A DNA stretch of 64,000 bases from Thiodiazotropha sp040506775 (lineage in GTDB: Bacteria > Pseudomonadota > Gammaproteobacteria > Chromatiales > Chromatiaceae), in assembly GCA_040506775.1 (NCBI GenBank), contig JBEVWC010000005.1, positions 1 to 64,000 of the forward strand. Direction: 5' to 3'. Below are positions 41,614-50,774 of the stretch, piece by piece (positions within the stretch are counted from its first letter, which is position 1; each line of letters starts with the position of its first letter). The notes under the pieces were generated by a model that was not told the DNA's origin, searched no databases, and saw only the letters and a list, made by a program, of their open reading frames with translations. The position numbers and the translations under genes were made by a program.

Positions 41614-42597
41614 TCAATAGTTCAGTTCCGATGGGGCGCATGATGACGCCGTGTGATGGGGTGCGTGTTGCTCCGAGGAGACGGATTGGGCAATCACATA
41701 GGCGGGACGCTTTTTCACTTCCTGATAAATTTCCGCCACGTACTCGCCGATAAGCCCCAGGCCCAGCAGTATCATACTGCCCATCCCCAGGATCAGCAGG
41801 ATGACGGTTGGAAATCCCTCTTCGGCGAATCCCTGCCACTTGTACCAGAGGGTCTGCAGGGTCAGGCCGAAGCTGAACAGGATGCCGAGACCACCAATCC
41901 AGGTCACCAGCCTGAGGGGTAGTGAGGAGAAGCTGATGATCGTGGAGCGAGCCAGTTTCAACAGTTTTCCCAGGCTCCAGGTGCTGTGACCACGTGCCCT
42001 TGCCGGCGGTGAGAATTCCAGGGCAACGCTTTCATACCCGAGCCAATGGGTCAGCCCTCGAAAGAAACGGTTGACCTCGGGAAGCCGGGTGTATTGTTCG
42101 ACCACTCGGCGATCGAGCAGTTTGAAATCCGTGGAGCCTTGCATCGCCATACCGCTGGAGAGTGCAAATGCGCGATAGTAGAAGTGTGCGCCAAATCTGC
42201 GAAATCCGGACTCCTGCTGACGTTCCCGCTTGACCGCCTCGACGATGGGTACCTGGCCCAGGTTCCATCTCGCAATCATTTCAGGAATCAGTGTGGGTGG
42301 ATGCTGCAGGTCCGCATCCATAACGATGCTGGCATCACCGGAACTTTCTCTGAGACCGGCGAGTATGGCCGCCTCCTTGCCGAAGTTGCGGCTCAGTCGA
42401 ATGCCTTTGAGGGGCATTTCATGGTCCGCCTGCAGCAATCCGGTGATGATCTGCCAGGTCTGATCCGTGGAACCGTCATCGATCAGGATGATTTCGAAGC
42501 TTTCCCCGCATTGATGCAAGGTATCGCACAACGATTCCCAGAATCGTTGAAGACCGGATTGTTCGTTATGTATTGGAACAACCACAGAGATCAGCAT
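41614..42597 (-). CDS. Family 2 glycosyltransferase, GtrB/DPM1-like
   Basis: The 327-aa protein begins MLISVVVPIHNE, with the GT-A fold and a DADLQHPP metal motif. Two C-terminal transmembrane helices complete the layout of bactoprenol glucosyltransferases such as GtrB. It would load a sugar from UDP or GDP onto undecaprenyl phosphate. AGGGAG lies six bases before the ATG at 42597. The GtrA-like gene 13 bp upstream supports the assignment. Confidence 0.85.
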   Translation of the reverse strand: MLISVVVPIHNEQSGLQRFWESLCDTLHQCGESFEIILIDDGSTDQTWQIITGLLQADHEMPLKGIRLSRNFGKEAAILAGLRESSGDASIVMDADLQHPPTLIPEMIARWNLGQVPIVEAVKRERQQESGFRRFGAHFYYRAFALSSGMAMQGSTDFKLLDRRVVEQYTRLPEVNRFFRGLTHWLGYESVALEFSPPARARGHSTWSLGKLLKLARSTIISFSSLPLRLVTWIGGLGILFSFGLTLQTLWYKWQGFAEEGFPTVILLILGMGSMILLGLGLIGEYVAEIYQEVKKRPAYVIAQSVSSEQHAPHHTASSCAPSELNY

Positions 42598-42610
42598 CAC
42601 GTGCTCCCTA

Positions 42611-43027
42611 TCAGCCGGCAAAAATGTAGCGCCTCATCGTAGCAAAGTTGAAGCCAAGAATGACAGTTTCGGTAATCAGCTTGGCAACCACCGGATGCAG
42701 GCCGACAGGGTGTACCAGCAGGTACAGAAGCGCCAGGCTGGCGATGTAGGAGAACAGCCACAGCAGGCCATACTGCATCGCCTGATTGCGGGTGCTGCCG
42801 GCTTGGCTGGAGCGATTACGGAACACCACCCATTTGTGTCCGGCGAATCCCACCAGGGCGCCACTCATCCGGGCCAGGGTCTGGGCGAAAAAAATCCCGA
42901 GTGCCGAGTAGGTCAGGGTGAACAGGCTGAAGTCGACCAGCCAGGCGACCCCTCCGACCATCAGATAGCGCATCAGCTGATGGCTGACGGCCTGTGAGGA
43001 AAAGGTGTCTTTCAAGCGCTGATTCAT
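42611..43027 (-). CDS. gtrA: GtrA-like flippase
   Basis: The 138-aa protein has four transmembrane helices and the GtrA features LMRYLMVGGVAWLVDF and GFAGHKWVVFRN. GtrA proteins flip lipid-linked monosaccharide to the periplasmic face. It overlaps the GT-C-like gene by four bases and precedes the GtrB-like gene, giving a three-gene side-chain module. Confidence 0.82.
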   Translation of the reverse strand: MNQRLKDTFSSQAVSHQLMRYLMVGGVAWLVDFSLFTLTYSALGIFFAQTLARMSGALVGFAGHKWVVFRNRSSQAGSTRNQAMQYGLLWLFSYIASLALLYLLVHPVGLHPVVAKLITETVILGFNFATMRRYIFAG

Positions 43028-44808
43028 GGGGTCTCGGAGAGCAATCCTTGGCATTGAGCGGGGGCGCCGTGACGCAGCAACCTCAAGGGTGTCAATGCGG
43101 AGCGAATCAGCAGACAGGATTGTGTTGCGGCCTGTTGGGCCCGGGTTGGGTCCTCATAATACAGATTGAGGGTTAACCTGACAGTCACGGTGCCGCGGGT
43201 TTGATCGGGGTCTGTGACGAGATGCACCTTATGACTTTGCGGTTTGCCAGGTGCGATGAGGACTGCTTCATATTCAGCATCATGGGCAGGGCCGGTCCAA
43301 TCGGCCTGGATGGACACCGAGTTGTCGCGGGGTGCCGTGACTCGTAATCTGCCATCCACAGCTGAAAACAGCGGGGGGTATGGAGGCGACAGGGCTAGGG
43401 TCAGCAACTGTGGAGTTGCGTCTCGCTTCGTGGGCGTGTGTTGAGTACTACGGGGTTTGACCGGTGTGATGCATCCACACGTCTCGTCGTAGGACATGAT
43501 GGCATAGCGGGATTGGTCGATGAGTTCGAGACTTCCCTCCCTGACCAGCAGACCGCGTCGTTGAGGTTCGTCACCGTTCACGCGCGCCTCGGCGTAGCGG
43601 GCGCCATTGAGCACCGTGTCGAGGTAGTAGGCGTCCTTGATGTCACGGGAATAATAGAGCTGATCGAGAGGGGCATTGAGAAAGAACCGATAGACCGTAT
43701 CGAACCGCTCCAGCTTGGGCTGTTGCTGGCTCTGGATATGCCAGGCCTGGGACAGGGCCAATGCGATGACGCCGCTGAGCATCAGGGATTTCAGGGCTGT
43801 GCCCGGTCGGGGCAGTTGGCCGATCGCGAAACTCAGGAAGATGGTGATCAACCACCAGGGCAGCAGCAGGTATCGGTTGGGTTGGCTCAGGCCGGGGAAA
43901 TGGGTGAGCGGTGCCAGAGGCAGCAGCACCGCCAGCACTGCGACGATGAGCAAAAGCGGATTCAGGCGGCGCAGTACGCCGAGATACGTCGTCATCACCA
44001 GCAGTACGAGCATCATGCCGATGCCTGTCACTGGTCCTCCCAGCAGCAGTTGCGGTATCCCAAGGTAGGCTGAAAGCACCTTAAGGATGGAAAATTCTCG
44101 TGGGCCACTGTCGTAACCTCCGACCAGGGAGCCCAGGGTATGGGTGCGCCAAGCCAGATAGGCGAATGACCAGAGAAACATGGGCAGGGCGTGCAGAAAC
44201 CTGCGACGCCAGCCTCCCATGTTGAAAAACACGACAACGAAAGGCAGTGGAAAGTAGATCTCTTTGCAGCTGCTGGCCAGGATATAGAACAGTGCACTCA
44301 GCAGGGCCGGCCGCCAGTTCTGCTGTAACAGGCTCCGTGCGTAGAAATAGGTAGCGATAATCGCAAACATCAGGCCTGCGATATAGTGTCCCACCATCAA
44401 CTGTTGTGCGACGAAAAGCGTCGGGGCGCCCGCGAGAAAGCAGGCTGATCCAAAAAACGCCAATGCCCCCGGTATCCAGAGTCTCAGGAGGAAGAAACTG
44501 GCCATGCCGCAGGCTGCCAGCGTCACGAGGTGCTGCGCATAGAATCCCTGGGGGTGTAAGCCGAACAGGCTCAGATTGAGGTCGAAAATCAGGGGGTTGA
44601 ACGGAGTCAGGTTGTTCAGGGAGTAACCCCGGGTGATCGCCGGGTCGAAGAAATAGTCCCAGGGTGAGAAGCGGCTGGCATAATCCAGCAGATAACCGTC
44701 ATCGAATCGCCAGTATCCTCCCAGGGCGCTGATATTGAGCAGGAAAGTCAGCGCCAGGATGCCCGCCAGATAGAGCAGGGTGGTCATTTTGGAGTCTGGC
44801 TTCAGCAT
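43024..44808 (-). CDS. GT-C-type membrane glycosyltransferase candidate
   Basis: The 594-aa protein has about ten transmembrane helices to residue 390 and a periplasmic C-terminal domain. The first periplasmic loop contains YWRFDDGYLLDYASRF, an acidic pair in the place used as catalytic base by GT-C enzymes. With GtrA and GtrB next to it, it would be the GtrC-like transferase that puts a side-chain sugar on the O-antigen (inference). The ATG at 44808 is preferred over in-frame starts further up or at 44787. Confidence 0.65.
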   Translation of the reverse strand: MLKPDSKMTTLLYLAGILALTFLLNISALGGYWRFDDGYLLDYASRFSPWDYFFDPAITRGYSLNNLTPFNPLIFDLNLSLFGLHPQGFYAQHLVTLAACGMASFFLLRLWIPGALAFFGSACFLAGAPTLFVAQQLMVGHYIAGLMFAIIATYFYARSLLQQNWRPALLSALFYILASSCKEIYFPLPFVVVFFNMGGWRRRFLHALPMFLWSFAYLAWRTHTLGSLVGGYDSGPREFSILKVLSAYLGIPQLLLGGPVTGIGMMLVLLVMTTYLGVLRRLNPLLLIVAVLAVLLPLAPLTHFPGLSQPNRYLLLPWWLITIFLSFAIGQLPRPGTALKSLMLSGVIALALSQAWHIQSQQQPKLERFDTVYRFFLNAPLDQLYYSRDIKDAYYLDTVLNGARYAEARVNGDEPQRRGLLVREGSLELIDQSRYAIMSYDETCGCITPVKPRSTQHTPTKRDATPQLLTLALSPPYPPLFSAVDGRLRVTAPRDNSVSIQADWTGPAHDAEYEAVLIAPGKPQSHKVHLVTDPDQTRGTVTVRLTLNLYYEDPTRAQQAATQSCLLIRSALTPLRLLRHGAPAQCQGLLSETP

Positions 44809-44925
44809 GTCGGCCCTGGGATTGCGGAGGGGTTGCGAGGACCCTATCATCACACGGGGCCTTGGGACGGGCAATTCGCTGCCCAGCTATCGGCAAGGGC
44901 ATGCATCTGGGTTATCATACCGGCC

Positions 44926-45747
44926 TTGCATTACTCTTGGGAATTTGACCACCCCTTGTTCAGGCTCTATCGCGATCTCTACCAACAGCGCCAAAGCATT
45001 CTCCTGATGGTGCGGCGCGACACCCTGCTCAGAATCAAAGGCACTCTGCTGGGACCCCTGTGGTTGTTGGCGCAACCGCTGTTCCTGCTGCTCGTCTACA
45101 GTTTTGTGTTTTCAGGTATCCTGAAAATCAGCTTTCGCCCGGATGGGGGAAGCGGAGATTTCGCCCTCTACCTGTTCGCCGCGTTGATGCCCTTCAGCGC
45201 CATGCAGGATGCCCTGCAACGGGCCAGCGGCAGCCTCGCGGAAAATCGTGATCTGTTGTTGAAGACCCAGATGCCGGGGATCGTTTTTCCCGCCGTGGCG
45301 ACACTCGGAACCCTGGTGCAGGAAGTGATCGGGCTGCTGGTGTTGATTCTGGCGGCATGGATCATGGGCTATCCTCCAGGCGCCACCCTGCTGCTGTTGC
45401 CCCTGCTGGTGTTTCTGCGTCTGCTCATGACCTTCTCCCTGGCGCCCCTGGTAGCCATACTTTCGGTGTTCATCAAGGATGTCGGACAACTGATTCCAAT
45501 GCTCATGATGGCCCTGTTTTTCACAACCCCGATCATCTACCCCCTGGAGATGATTCCTGAAGCCTATCGGCCGATTATTGAAGGCAATCCCCTTACCTGG
45601 CTGGTGCAGGCGTATCGTTCCGTGATACTCGAACACCAATGGCCGGTGGATCACCTGGTGATCGTGGCGGTTGCGAGCCTGTTATTGCTGACCCTGACCG
45701 GGGCCCTGTTTGCACGCTTGCAGCACCGGGCCAAGGATTTCCTGTGA
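44926..45747 (+). CDS. wzm: ABC-2 type polysaccharide exporter permease (Wzm-like)
   Basis: About 273 aa with six transmembrane helices and the permease features RRDTLLRIKGTLLGPLWLLAQPL and MMALFFTTPIIYP. It moves lipid-linked glycan across the inner membrane together with Wzt. No in-frame ATG precedes the conserved region, so the TTG at 44926 is taken; an ATG at 44833 would add 31 unlikely residues. It is divergent from the GT-C gene and overlaps wzt by four bases. Confidence 0.85.
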   Translation: MHYSWEFDHPLFRLYRDLYQQRQSILLMVRRDTLLRIKGTLLGPLWLLAQPLFLLLVYSFVFSGILKISFRPDGGSGDFALYLFAALMPFSAMQDALQRASGSLAENRDLLLKTQMPGIVFPAVATLGTLVQEVIGLLVLILAAWIMGYPPGATLLLLPLLVFLRLLMTFSLAPLVAILSVFIKDVGQLIPMLMMALFFTTPIIYPLEMIPEAYRPIIEGNPLTWLVQAYRSVILEHQWPVDHLVIVAVASLLLLTLTGALFARLQHRAKDFL

Positions 45748-46943
45748 TCGCGATACAAGCTCGACAACTGTCGAAACACTATCGGCAATATGCGAAACCT
45801 CTGGATCTGTTCAAGGAATGGCTTCTCAAGCGGCCGTTTCACACCGAGGTCAACGCCCTTGCGCCACTTGACCTGACGATTGAGAAGGGCACGACCTTCG
45901 GCGTGGTCGGTGACAATGGTGCGGGTAAGTCGACGCTGTTGAAACTGCTGGCGGGTACACTTGCGCCTTCCACCGGCAGTTTGCAGATCGAAGGCCGTAA
46001 ATCAGCAATCCTCGAACTGGGATCCGGATTCCATCCGGAATTTTCCGGTCTCGAAAACATCAACCTGGCGTGTTCGATGCTGGGGCTTTCAGCCGCAGAG
46101 ATCCGCGAGCGAACACCGGAGATCATCGAGTTCTCCGAGCTGGGCAATGCCATTCAGAGGCCGGTCAAGTCATACTCTTCAGGGATGTTCGTGCGCCTGG
46201 CTTTCTCGGTCATTACGTCGATCGAACCCGAAGTGTTGATTGTCGATGAGGCGCTATCTGTCGGCGATGCCCTGTTCCAGAAAAAAAGCATGGATCGCAT
46301 GATGCGCTTTCGCGAGGAAAACAAAACCCTGGTTTTCTGTTCGCACAATCTCTACCAGGTCAAAGAGCTTTGCGATCAGGCGGTCTGGCTGGAGAACGGA
46401 ATCGTGCGGGGCATGGGGGATTCGGCCAGCATCGTTGATGATTATCAGGATTCGGTACGACACAGACAAAGCAAACATAAAGAGAACACAAGATCGTCCC
46501 CGGAAATGGATGCGGTGAGCGATGTTTATATTCAAGAGGTCGAGTTGGAAGGTGGGGTTGATACACCGGAAAAGATCCCTGTGTTCCGGCATGGTGACAA
46601 ACTCGGCATCAGGGTGCGCGCCTGCAAGGGTTCAAGGTCTGTAGAGGATGTGCACATCGGCCTTGTATTGATCAGAAACGATGGTCTCCAGGTGTATGGA
46701 GTCTCTACCCTGATCGATGAGGTCAAGATGTATTCCATCGATCAGCAGCATGTAGGCATTCGTTTGATGTTCGACCCGTTGATGTTGATGTCGGGAGACT
46801 ATGCACTCGAGGCATGGCTGATCGATGGCAGTGGTCTGCATGTTTACGATTCCCGCCCCTTCTGTTGCCAATTCCGCGTGCGTCTGGACTCCAGTGAAGT
46901 CGGATTGGTCAAATTGAGCCATGACTGGGAGCCGGTCGACTGA
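45744..46943 (+). CDS. wzt: ABC polysaccharide exporter ATPase with glycan-binding tail (Wzt-like)
   Basis: The 399-aa protein has Walker A GDNGAGKST at 56-64, the signature SYSSGMFVRLAFS, and Walker B VLIVDEALSVGD. After a linker at about 240-270, it has a beta-sandwich C-terminal domain of about 130 residues, like the O-antigen-recognition domain of Wzt(O9a). Such tails bind the modified end of the finished chain before export. It starts with GTG overlapping the wzm stop (GTGA). Confidence 0.9.
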   Translation: MIAIQARQLSKHYRQYAKPLDLFKEWLLKRPFHTEVNALAPLDLTIEKGTTFGVVGDNGAGKSTLLKLLAGTLAPSTGSLQIEGRKSAILELGSGFHPEFSGLENINLACSMLGLSAAEIRERTPEIIEFSELGNAIQRPVKSYSSGMFVRLAFSVITSIEPEVLIVDEALSVGDALFQKKSMDRMMRFREENKTLVFCSHNLYQVKELCDQAVWLENGIVRGMGDSASIVDDYQDSVRHRQSKHKENTRSSPEMDAVSDVYIQEVELEGGVDTPEKIPVFRHGDKLGIRVRACKGSRSVEDVHIGLVLIRNDGLQVYGVSTLIDEVKMYSIDQQHVGIRLMFDPLMLMSGDYALEAWLIDGSGLHVYDSRPFCCQFRVRLDSSEVGLVKLSHDWEPVD

Positions 46944-46990
46944 GTGGAATGCTAGGTTGCGTTGCAAGTTTCGTTTGAGTTGCAGATAAA

Positions 46991-47908
46991 ATGAATCAAC
47001 AGAAAAGACGTTGGGATCTGCGCTTCAAGTACAGCGTTATGTTTCCGGCTATAGCGAAACTTCCACGCTATACCGCCTATCGCCTTGCGAGTCTTTGGGG
47101 GCGTGTCGAGATGCGTCGTGACAGTGAACTGGCGGCGCAGATTGCGCATCAGATGCAACGGGCATTGCCCGGCTATGACGCAGATGTCTACCGATCCTGG
47201 ACCGCGTACTTCTACGCGCTTCAGCAGCGCGAAATGCTTGATACCTGGTACTACCCTGGCCTGCAAACGGCGGAGCAGGTAGGGAAGTTTATCGAGGTGG
47301 AAAATTTTGAACCGGTGCTAGCAGCGCGGCGTGAAAATCGCCCCATGATTTTTGTTGGGGCGCATCTGGGTCGCTTCTGGATGCTGGGCGTAACTACTGC
47401 GGCCTATGGGTTTCCGACCAGTGCACTGGCCCGTGATGATGAGAACAATAACACCTGGGGTTTGCCCCAGGCAGAGTTTGAATACCGGCGCTTGAAATTA
47501 TCCCGTTTACGGGCCTGTTACCGGGGCGAGTTCATCAATCCGGGTGCCGCCAACATGCGCCCGCTGCTGCAGTCGTTGAAACAGCGGCCGATGGCGATAC
47601 TCCTCGATGTGCCCTACCACAAAGGGAGTCCTGGCCTGGTGCCGGTTCCGTTCTTCAATCATGAGGCGTTCTTTCCTGAAGGTGCGATCAAAATTGCAAA
47701 ACGCTCGGGTGCCGTGCTCCAACCCTTCTGCGTGGAAGAGGATCGCAGGGGGTTGCGTTTGAAATTTCTGCCGCAACACGAGGTCGAAGGGAAACCCACG
47801 GATCTTCTGCTGGCGGAGCTGGTGGCTGATATCGAGCAACGGATTCGCAGCAACCCGGGGCGTTGGTGGCAATGGCAGGCGTTACCCATGTACTGGGGTG
47901 AAGTTTGA
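46991..47908 (+). CDS. LpxL/HtrB-like lysophospholipid acyltransferase family protein
   Basis: The 305-aa protein has the fold of lipid A late acyltransferases: the block GAHLGRFWML at about 122, the LLDVPYHKG block at about 200, and an FFPEGAIKIAKRSGA substrate-pocket segment. The usual H-x4-D and C-terminal LWLHRRFK are altered: HLGRFW has Trp-Met-Leu where an acidic residue is expected, and the end reads RWWQWQALPMYW. It may use a different acceptor from lipid A. It lies 47 bp after wzt. Confidence 0.7.
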   Translation: MNQQKRRWDLRFKYSVMFPAIAKLPRYTAYRLASLWGRVEMRRDSELAAQIAHQMQRALPGYDADVYRSWTAYFYALQQREMLDTWYYPGLQTAEQVGKFIEVENFEPVLAARRENRPMIFVGAHLGRFWMLGVTTAAYGFPTSALARDDENNNTWGLPQAEFEYRRLKLSRLRACYRGEFINPGAANMRPLLQSLKQRPMAILLDVPYHKGSPGLVPVPFFNHEAFFPEGAIKIAKRSGAVLQPFCVEEDRRGLRLKFLPQHEVEGKPTDLLLAELVADIEQRIRSNPGRWWQWQALPMYWGEV

Positions 47909-48005
47909 CGCTTACCCAGGGGGTCGACTGCGTTGAAGCGGCAAAAGAGGATCCGTAAGATTGTGCATTTTTTACTTTTTTGCTTTTCCGATTGAGGAGA
48001 GGATT

Positions 48006-48422
48006 GTGCGAACCAAGAAAATTCTCACAGCGATGGCGATGGTTGTGGCGCTGAGTGCCTGTGCGACAGATCCAGCGGCCCAGGCCAAGAAGGATGAGGC
48101 CGTGGTGGCGCAACGGGCAGCGGAGCGTTGGGATCTGCTGATTCAGGGGCGTCTGGAGTCGGCTTATGAGTACCTCACGCCGGGTTACCGGGCGGTAACC
48201 CCATACACTCACTACCAGAAGTCTGTGAAGGGGCGGGGATTGTGGCAGGAGGCCACGGTTGAGAACGTGAAATGCGAACCGGAGGCCTGCGAGGTCAAGG
48301 TTAAGCTGAATCTGTTGATTCATTATCCGCTGATGAGGAAGGCCGTTCACACGGATACCGAGATGATCGAGCGTTGGATCAAAGGCCAGGATGGTGTTTG
48401 GGCATTTCTTCCCACGGAGTGA
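48006..48422 (+). CDS. Small lipoprotein of unknown function
   Basis: The 138-aa protein has lipobox LSAC (Cys19), a short Ala/Lys-rich helix, and then a compact domain containing two further cysteines in EPEAC-type spacing. The GTG at 48006 has GAGGAGAGG at a good distance, better than the upstream ATG at 47961. The domain resembles a small NTF2-like fold by pattern only; I do not recognise a named family. Confidence 0.7.
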   Translation: MRTKKILTAMAMVVALSACATDPAAQAKKDEAVVAQRAAERWDLLIQGRLESAYEYLTPGYRAVTPYTHYQKSVKGRGLWQEATVENVKCEPEACEVKVKLNLLIHYPLMRKAVHTDTEMIERWIKGQDGVWAFLPTE

Positions 48423-48921
48423 GCGGGTTTTTGAAAGTGATGTTGTATTTTTGATACATCAGGTACTAATTTCTTTAAATACAGCTTGTTAGGGGCTGTT
48501 ATTTCGAATTTATCTACCATATCGCATTAAAGTGAGCCATAAACAGGAAAATTGTGATGTCCTGTGGCCACTTTTAGGCTTTTTCATGGTCCTGATGTGT
48601 CTATTATGGAAAAGTATTTGTTGTTAATTTTCAGCATGTTATTAATTCCATTTGTAAATATGCAACATTTTTTCATATTTTTGCTACAATTCCGCTTGTT
48701 AGCTCGAAGATTTATGGTAGACTTCTGGCGTGAGATTGGACTTATGGGGCGTATGTGGCCTGAGACTTTCCTCACAAAGGAATGATCATTCCCTTGCATG
48801 GTCATGGGTTTGGGTCGATAATCCTCGAGAACTGCCTGGACTCATGGCTTTTTAGCTGGCCGCATAACAGGCTCAGTTATTTTTTTTAGTGTTAACACGC
48901 AAGAAAATAGGAGACACAACT
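48423..48921 (+). promoter_or_regulatory. A+T-rich 5' region of the abundant secreted protein gene
   Basis: About 500 bp, markedly richer in A+T than the flanking genes. TACAAT at 48685-48690 is a good -10 match, though only a weak -35 (TGCAAC, 48661) precedes it. The transcript would then carry an untranslated leader of about 230 bases. AGGAGA lies eight bases before the GTG at 48922. A 73-codon frame at 48564 has no ribosome binding site and is not called. Confidence 0.4.
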
Positions 48922-50715
48922 GTGTTGAGAAAATCTAAGATCGCTGCAGCCATGCTGATGGCTACCGCTACAGCCGGAGTCAATGCGGCTCACATCAATA
49001 CTGATGGGACCGGCCAAGTTGCACTGCTGCCGTACTACAACGTCAACAACAACATCATCACCAACATCAACATCACCAACACCACCAACCTTTATAAGGC
49101 TGTCAAGGTGCGTTTTCGTGAGTCCCGCATCTCTGCTGACGTGCTCGACTTCAACATCTACATGTCTCCTTTCGACGTGTGGAACGGCACCATTCGCATG
49201 AACAACGCCTCCGGTGTTGCCAACATCATCACCGAAGACGAGTCTTGCACCTTCCCTTCGAAGGCTCTGCTGCAGGCTGGTACTGATTTCCGTAACATCT
49301 ACACCGCTACCACCAACGAAGATCTGACCGAAGGTTACGTCGAGATCATCGAAATGGGTGTTATCGCTGACGGCGCAGGTCCTGCTGTTGACGGCGGTCT
49401 GGAAGCTGAAATCGATGCTACCGGTATTGCTAACGGTGTTGTGAACGCTGTTGCTGGTGACCGTTCCATTCCTGCAGGTCTGCTGCATGATGCTACCGGC
49501 ATGCCCGCTGACTGCTCCGTGGTCAGTGACGCCTGGAACGCTGGTCTGGCTTCTGCTGTGAACATCAACGGTTTCGAGCCTGGCTCGCTGTCCGCTGCTG
49601 GTATCGCTCAGGATCTGGGTGGTCCCGCACTGCCTTACGCTGACACCATGAACGCCGGTCTGGTTGAGCCCACCGGTGGCCTGAACGCCTACGCCATCAT
49701 GATCAACGTCGCCAGCGGTGCTGCCTTCGTTGAGCAGGGCACTCACGTTGACGACTACGCGACTGTTGCTCAGCACTACCGCTCCAATGACGCCTCCAAC
49801 TACCTGCTGCCTTCTCTGGCTTCCGGTGACGTTGTTGTGGCCAACATGCTCGACGCTACCGGCGCAGCTGTGAAAACCACTGGTGCAGTGAGCCTGACCG
49901 AGTACGATACCGGTTCCGTGAACGACATCTCTCCGAACCCCTCCATCCCGATGGGCTCCAACCCCTTCCCGATGGCTGTTGTTCTGAGTGCTGACGCGAT
50001 CTCCGCTCCGTACTTCGTAGAAGCCGGCATCGCTGGTGAGACCGACATCGTCGTTTCTTTCCCGATGCGTAAGCACGGCATCTACAACGGTGCTGCCCTG
50101 ACCAACCAGGTCGATCCTCTGGTTGCCGCTTGTGCCGGTACCCTGAACGACGGCATTAACGATGGCGGTCCTGTGACCCTGCCGAACCTGGGCACCACTG
50201 CTCAAGACTACCCGAACGATGTGGGTGCCGCTGGTGGTAACATCTGCACCAACGCGGGCTTTGTCGCCGGTTCTCCTGACGTACAGGTTTCTCTGAACTA
50301 CTACGACTACGAAGAGCAGACTGCTACCGTAGCCCCGGGTAGTGACGACTTCTCACCTGTGCCGATCGATGCGCCGACCGTCATCGCTCTGCAGCGCGAA
50401 GTGAACGTGGTCTCCGTAAACCGTTCCGGCGGTGGTAACCTGTCTGTGCTGGGTACCCCGGCTGCCAACGTGTTCGACTGGACCCTGGATGCTGGCTTCG
50501 AAGCTGGTTGGGTGACCATTGGAATGGGTGGTTATGACTACAACACCGACGCTGAAATCGCTCTGCTGTCCGAGCAGGTTGGCGGTATCAACGCCGCTGG
50601 TCCTGGCGTCTTCACCGGTGTTCCGGTCATCGGTTTCTCCGCAATGGCAGCTGACGTTGGTCCTGCTCAGATCGGTGAAACTGTGGACCTGATCCGCAGC
50701 GTGAACCGCAACTAA
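48922..50715 (+). CDS. Abundant secreted or surface protein
   Basis: The 597-aa protein has a signal peptide (MLRKSKIAAAMLMATATAGVNA, cut before AHINTDG) and a long beta-rich, Asn/Ala/Gly-rich acidic body with four cysteines (ESCTF, ADCSV, AACAG, NICTN) that could form two disulfides. There is no C-terminal anchor, PEP-CTERM-like tail or autotransporter domain. Codon use is unlike the neighbours: strongly biased to CTG, GGT, GCT, AAC, ATC and CGT, as in very highly expressed genes. It has its own ribosome binding site and a strong terminator. I do not recognise a family with certainty; a surface-layer-like or sheath protein, or a type II secretion substrate, are possibilities. Confidence 0.75.
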   Translation: MLRKSKIAAAMLMATATAGVNAAHINTDGTGQVALLPYYNVNNNIITNINITNTTNLYKAVKVRFRESRISADVLDFNIYMSPFDVWNGTIRMNNASGVANIITEDESCTFPSKALLQAGTDFRNIYTATTNEDLTEGYVEIIEMGVIADGAGPAVDGGLEAEIDATGIANGVVNAVAGDRSIPAGLLHDATGMPADCSVVSDAWNAGLASAVNINGFEPGSLSAAGIAQDLGGPALPYADTMNAGLVEPTGGLNAYAIMINVASGAAFVEQGTHVDDYATVAQHYRSNDASNYLLPSLASGDVVVANMLDATGAAVKTTGAVSLTEYDTGSVNDISPNPSIPMGSNPFPMAVVLSADAISAPYFVEAGIAGETDIVVSFPMRKHGIYNGAALTNQVDPLVAACAGTLNDGINDGGPVTLPNLGTTAQDYPNDVGAAGGNICTNAGFVAGSPDVQVSLNYYDYEEQTATVAPGSDDFSPVPIDAPTVIALQREVNVVSVNRSGGGNLSVLGTPAANVFDWTLDAGFEAGWVTIGMGGYDYNTDAEIALLSEQVGGINAAGPGVFTGVPVIGFSAMAADVGPAQIGETVDLIRSVNRN

Positions 50716-50743
50716 TACAAATCGCGTAAGCGATCTTGTAGAG

Positions 50744-50774
50744 AAGGCAGGCCGCAAGGCCTGCCTTTTTTTTT
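50744..50774 (+). terminator. Rho-independent terminator
   Basis: Arms AGGCAGGCC and GGCCTGCCT around a GCAA tetraloop are followed by nine T. It begins 28 bases after the stop of the secreted protein gene and is the clearest terminator in the window. A smaller hairpin (ATCGC/GCGAT, 50721-50734) precedes it. Confidence 0.92.

Noticed and set aside
41447..41839. Possible small gene upstream of the FKBP gene (130 codons, minus)
   Set aside because: Overlaps the end of the GtrB-like gene in another frame, has no ribosome binding site and no recognisable product.
48564..48785. Possible 73-aa hydrophobic protein before the secreted protein gene
   Set aside because: GTG start without ribosome binding site in A+T-rich DNA, where chance hydrophobic frames are common.
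48892..50205. Open frame of 437 codons on the minus strand
   Set aside because: Antisense to the codon-biased secreted protein; its Val/Gly/Asn/Ser-rich sequence is the mirror of that gene's codon bias.
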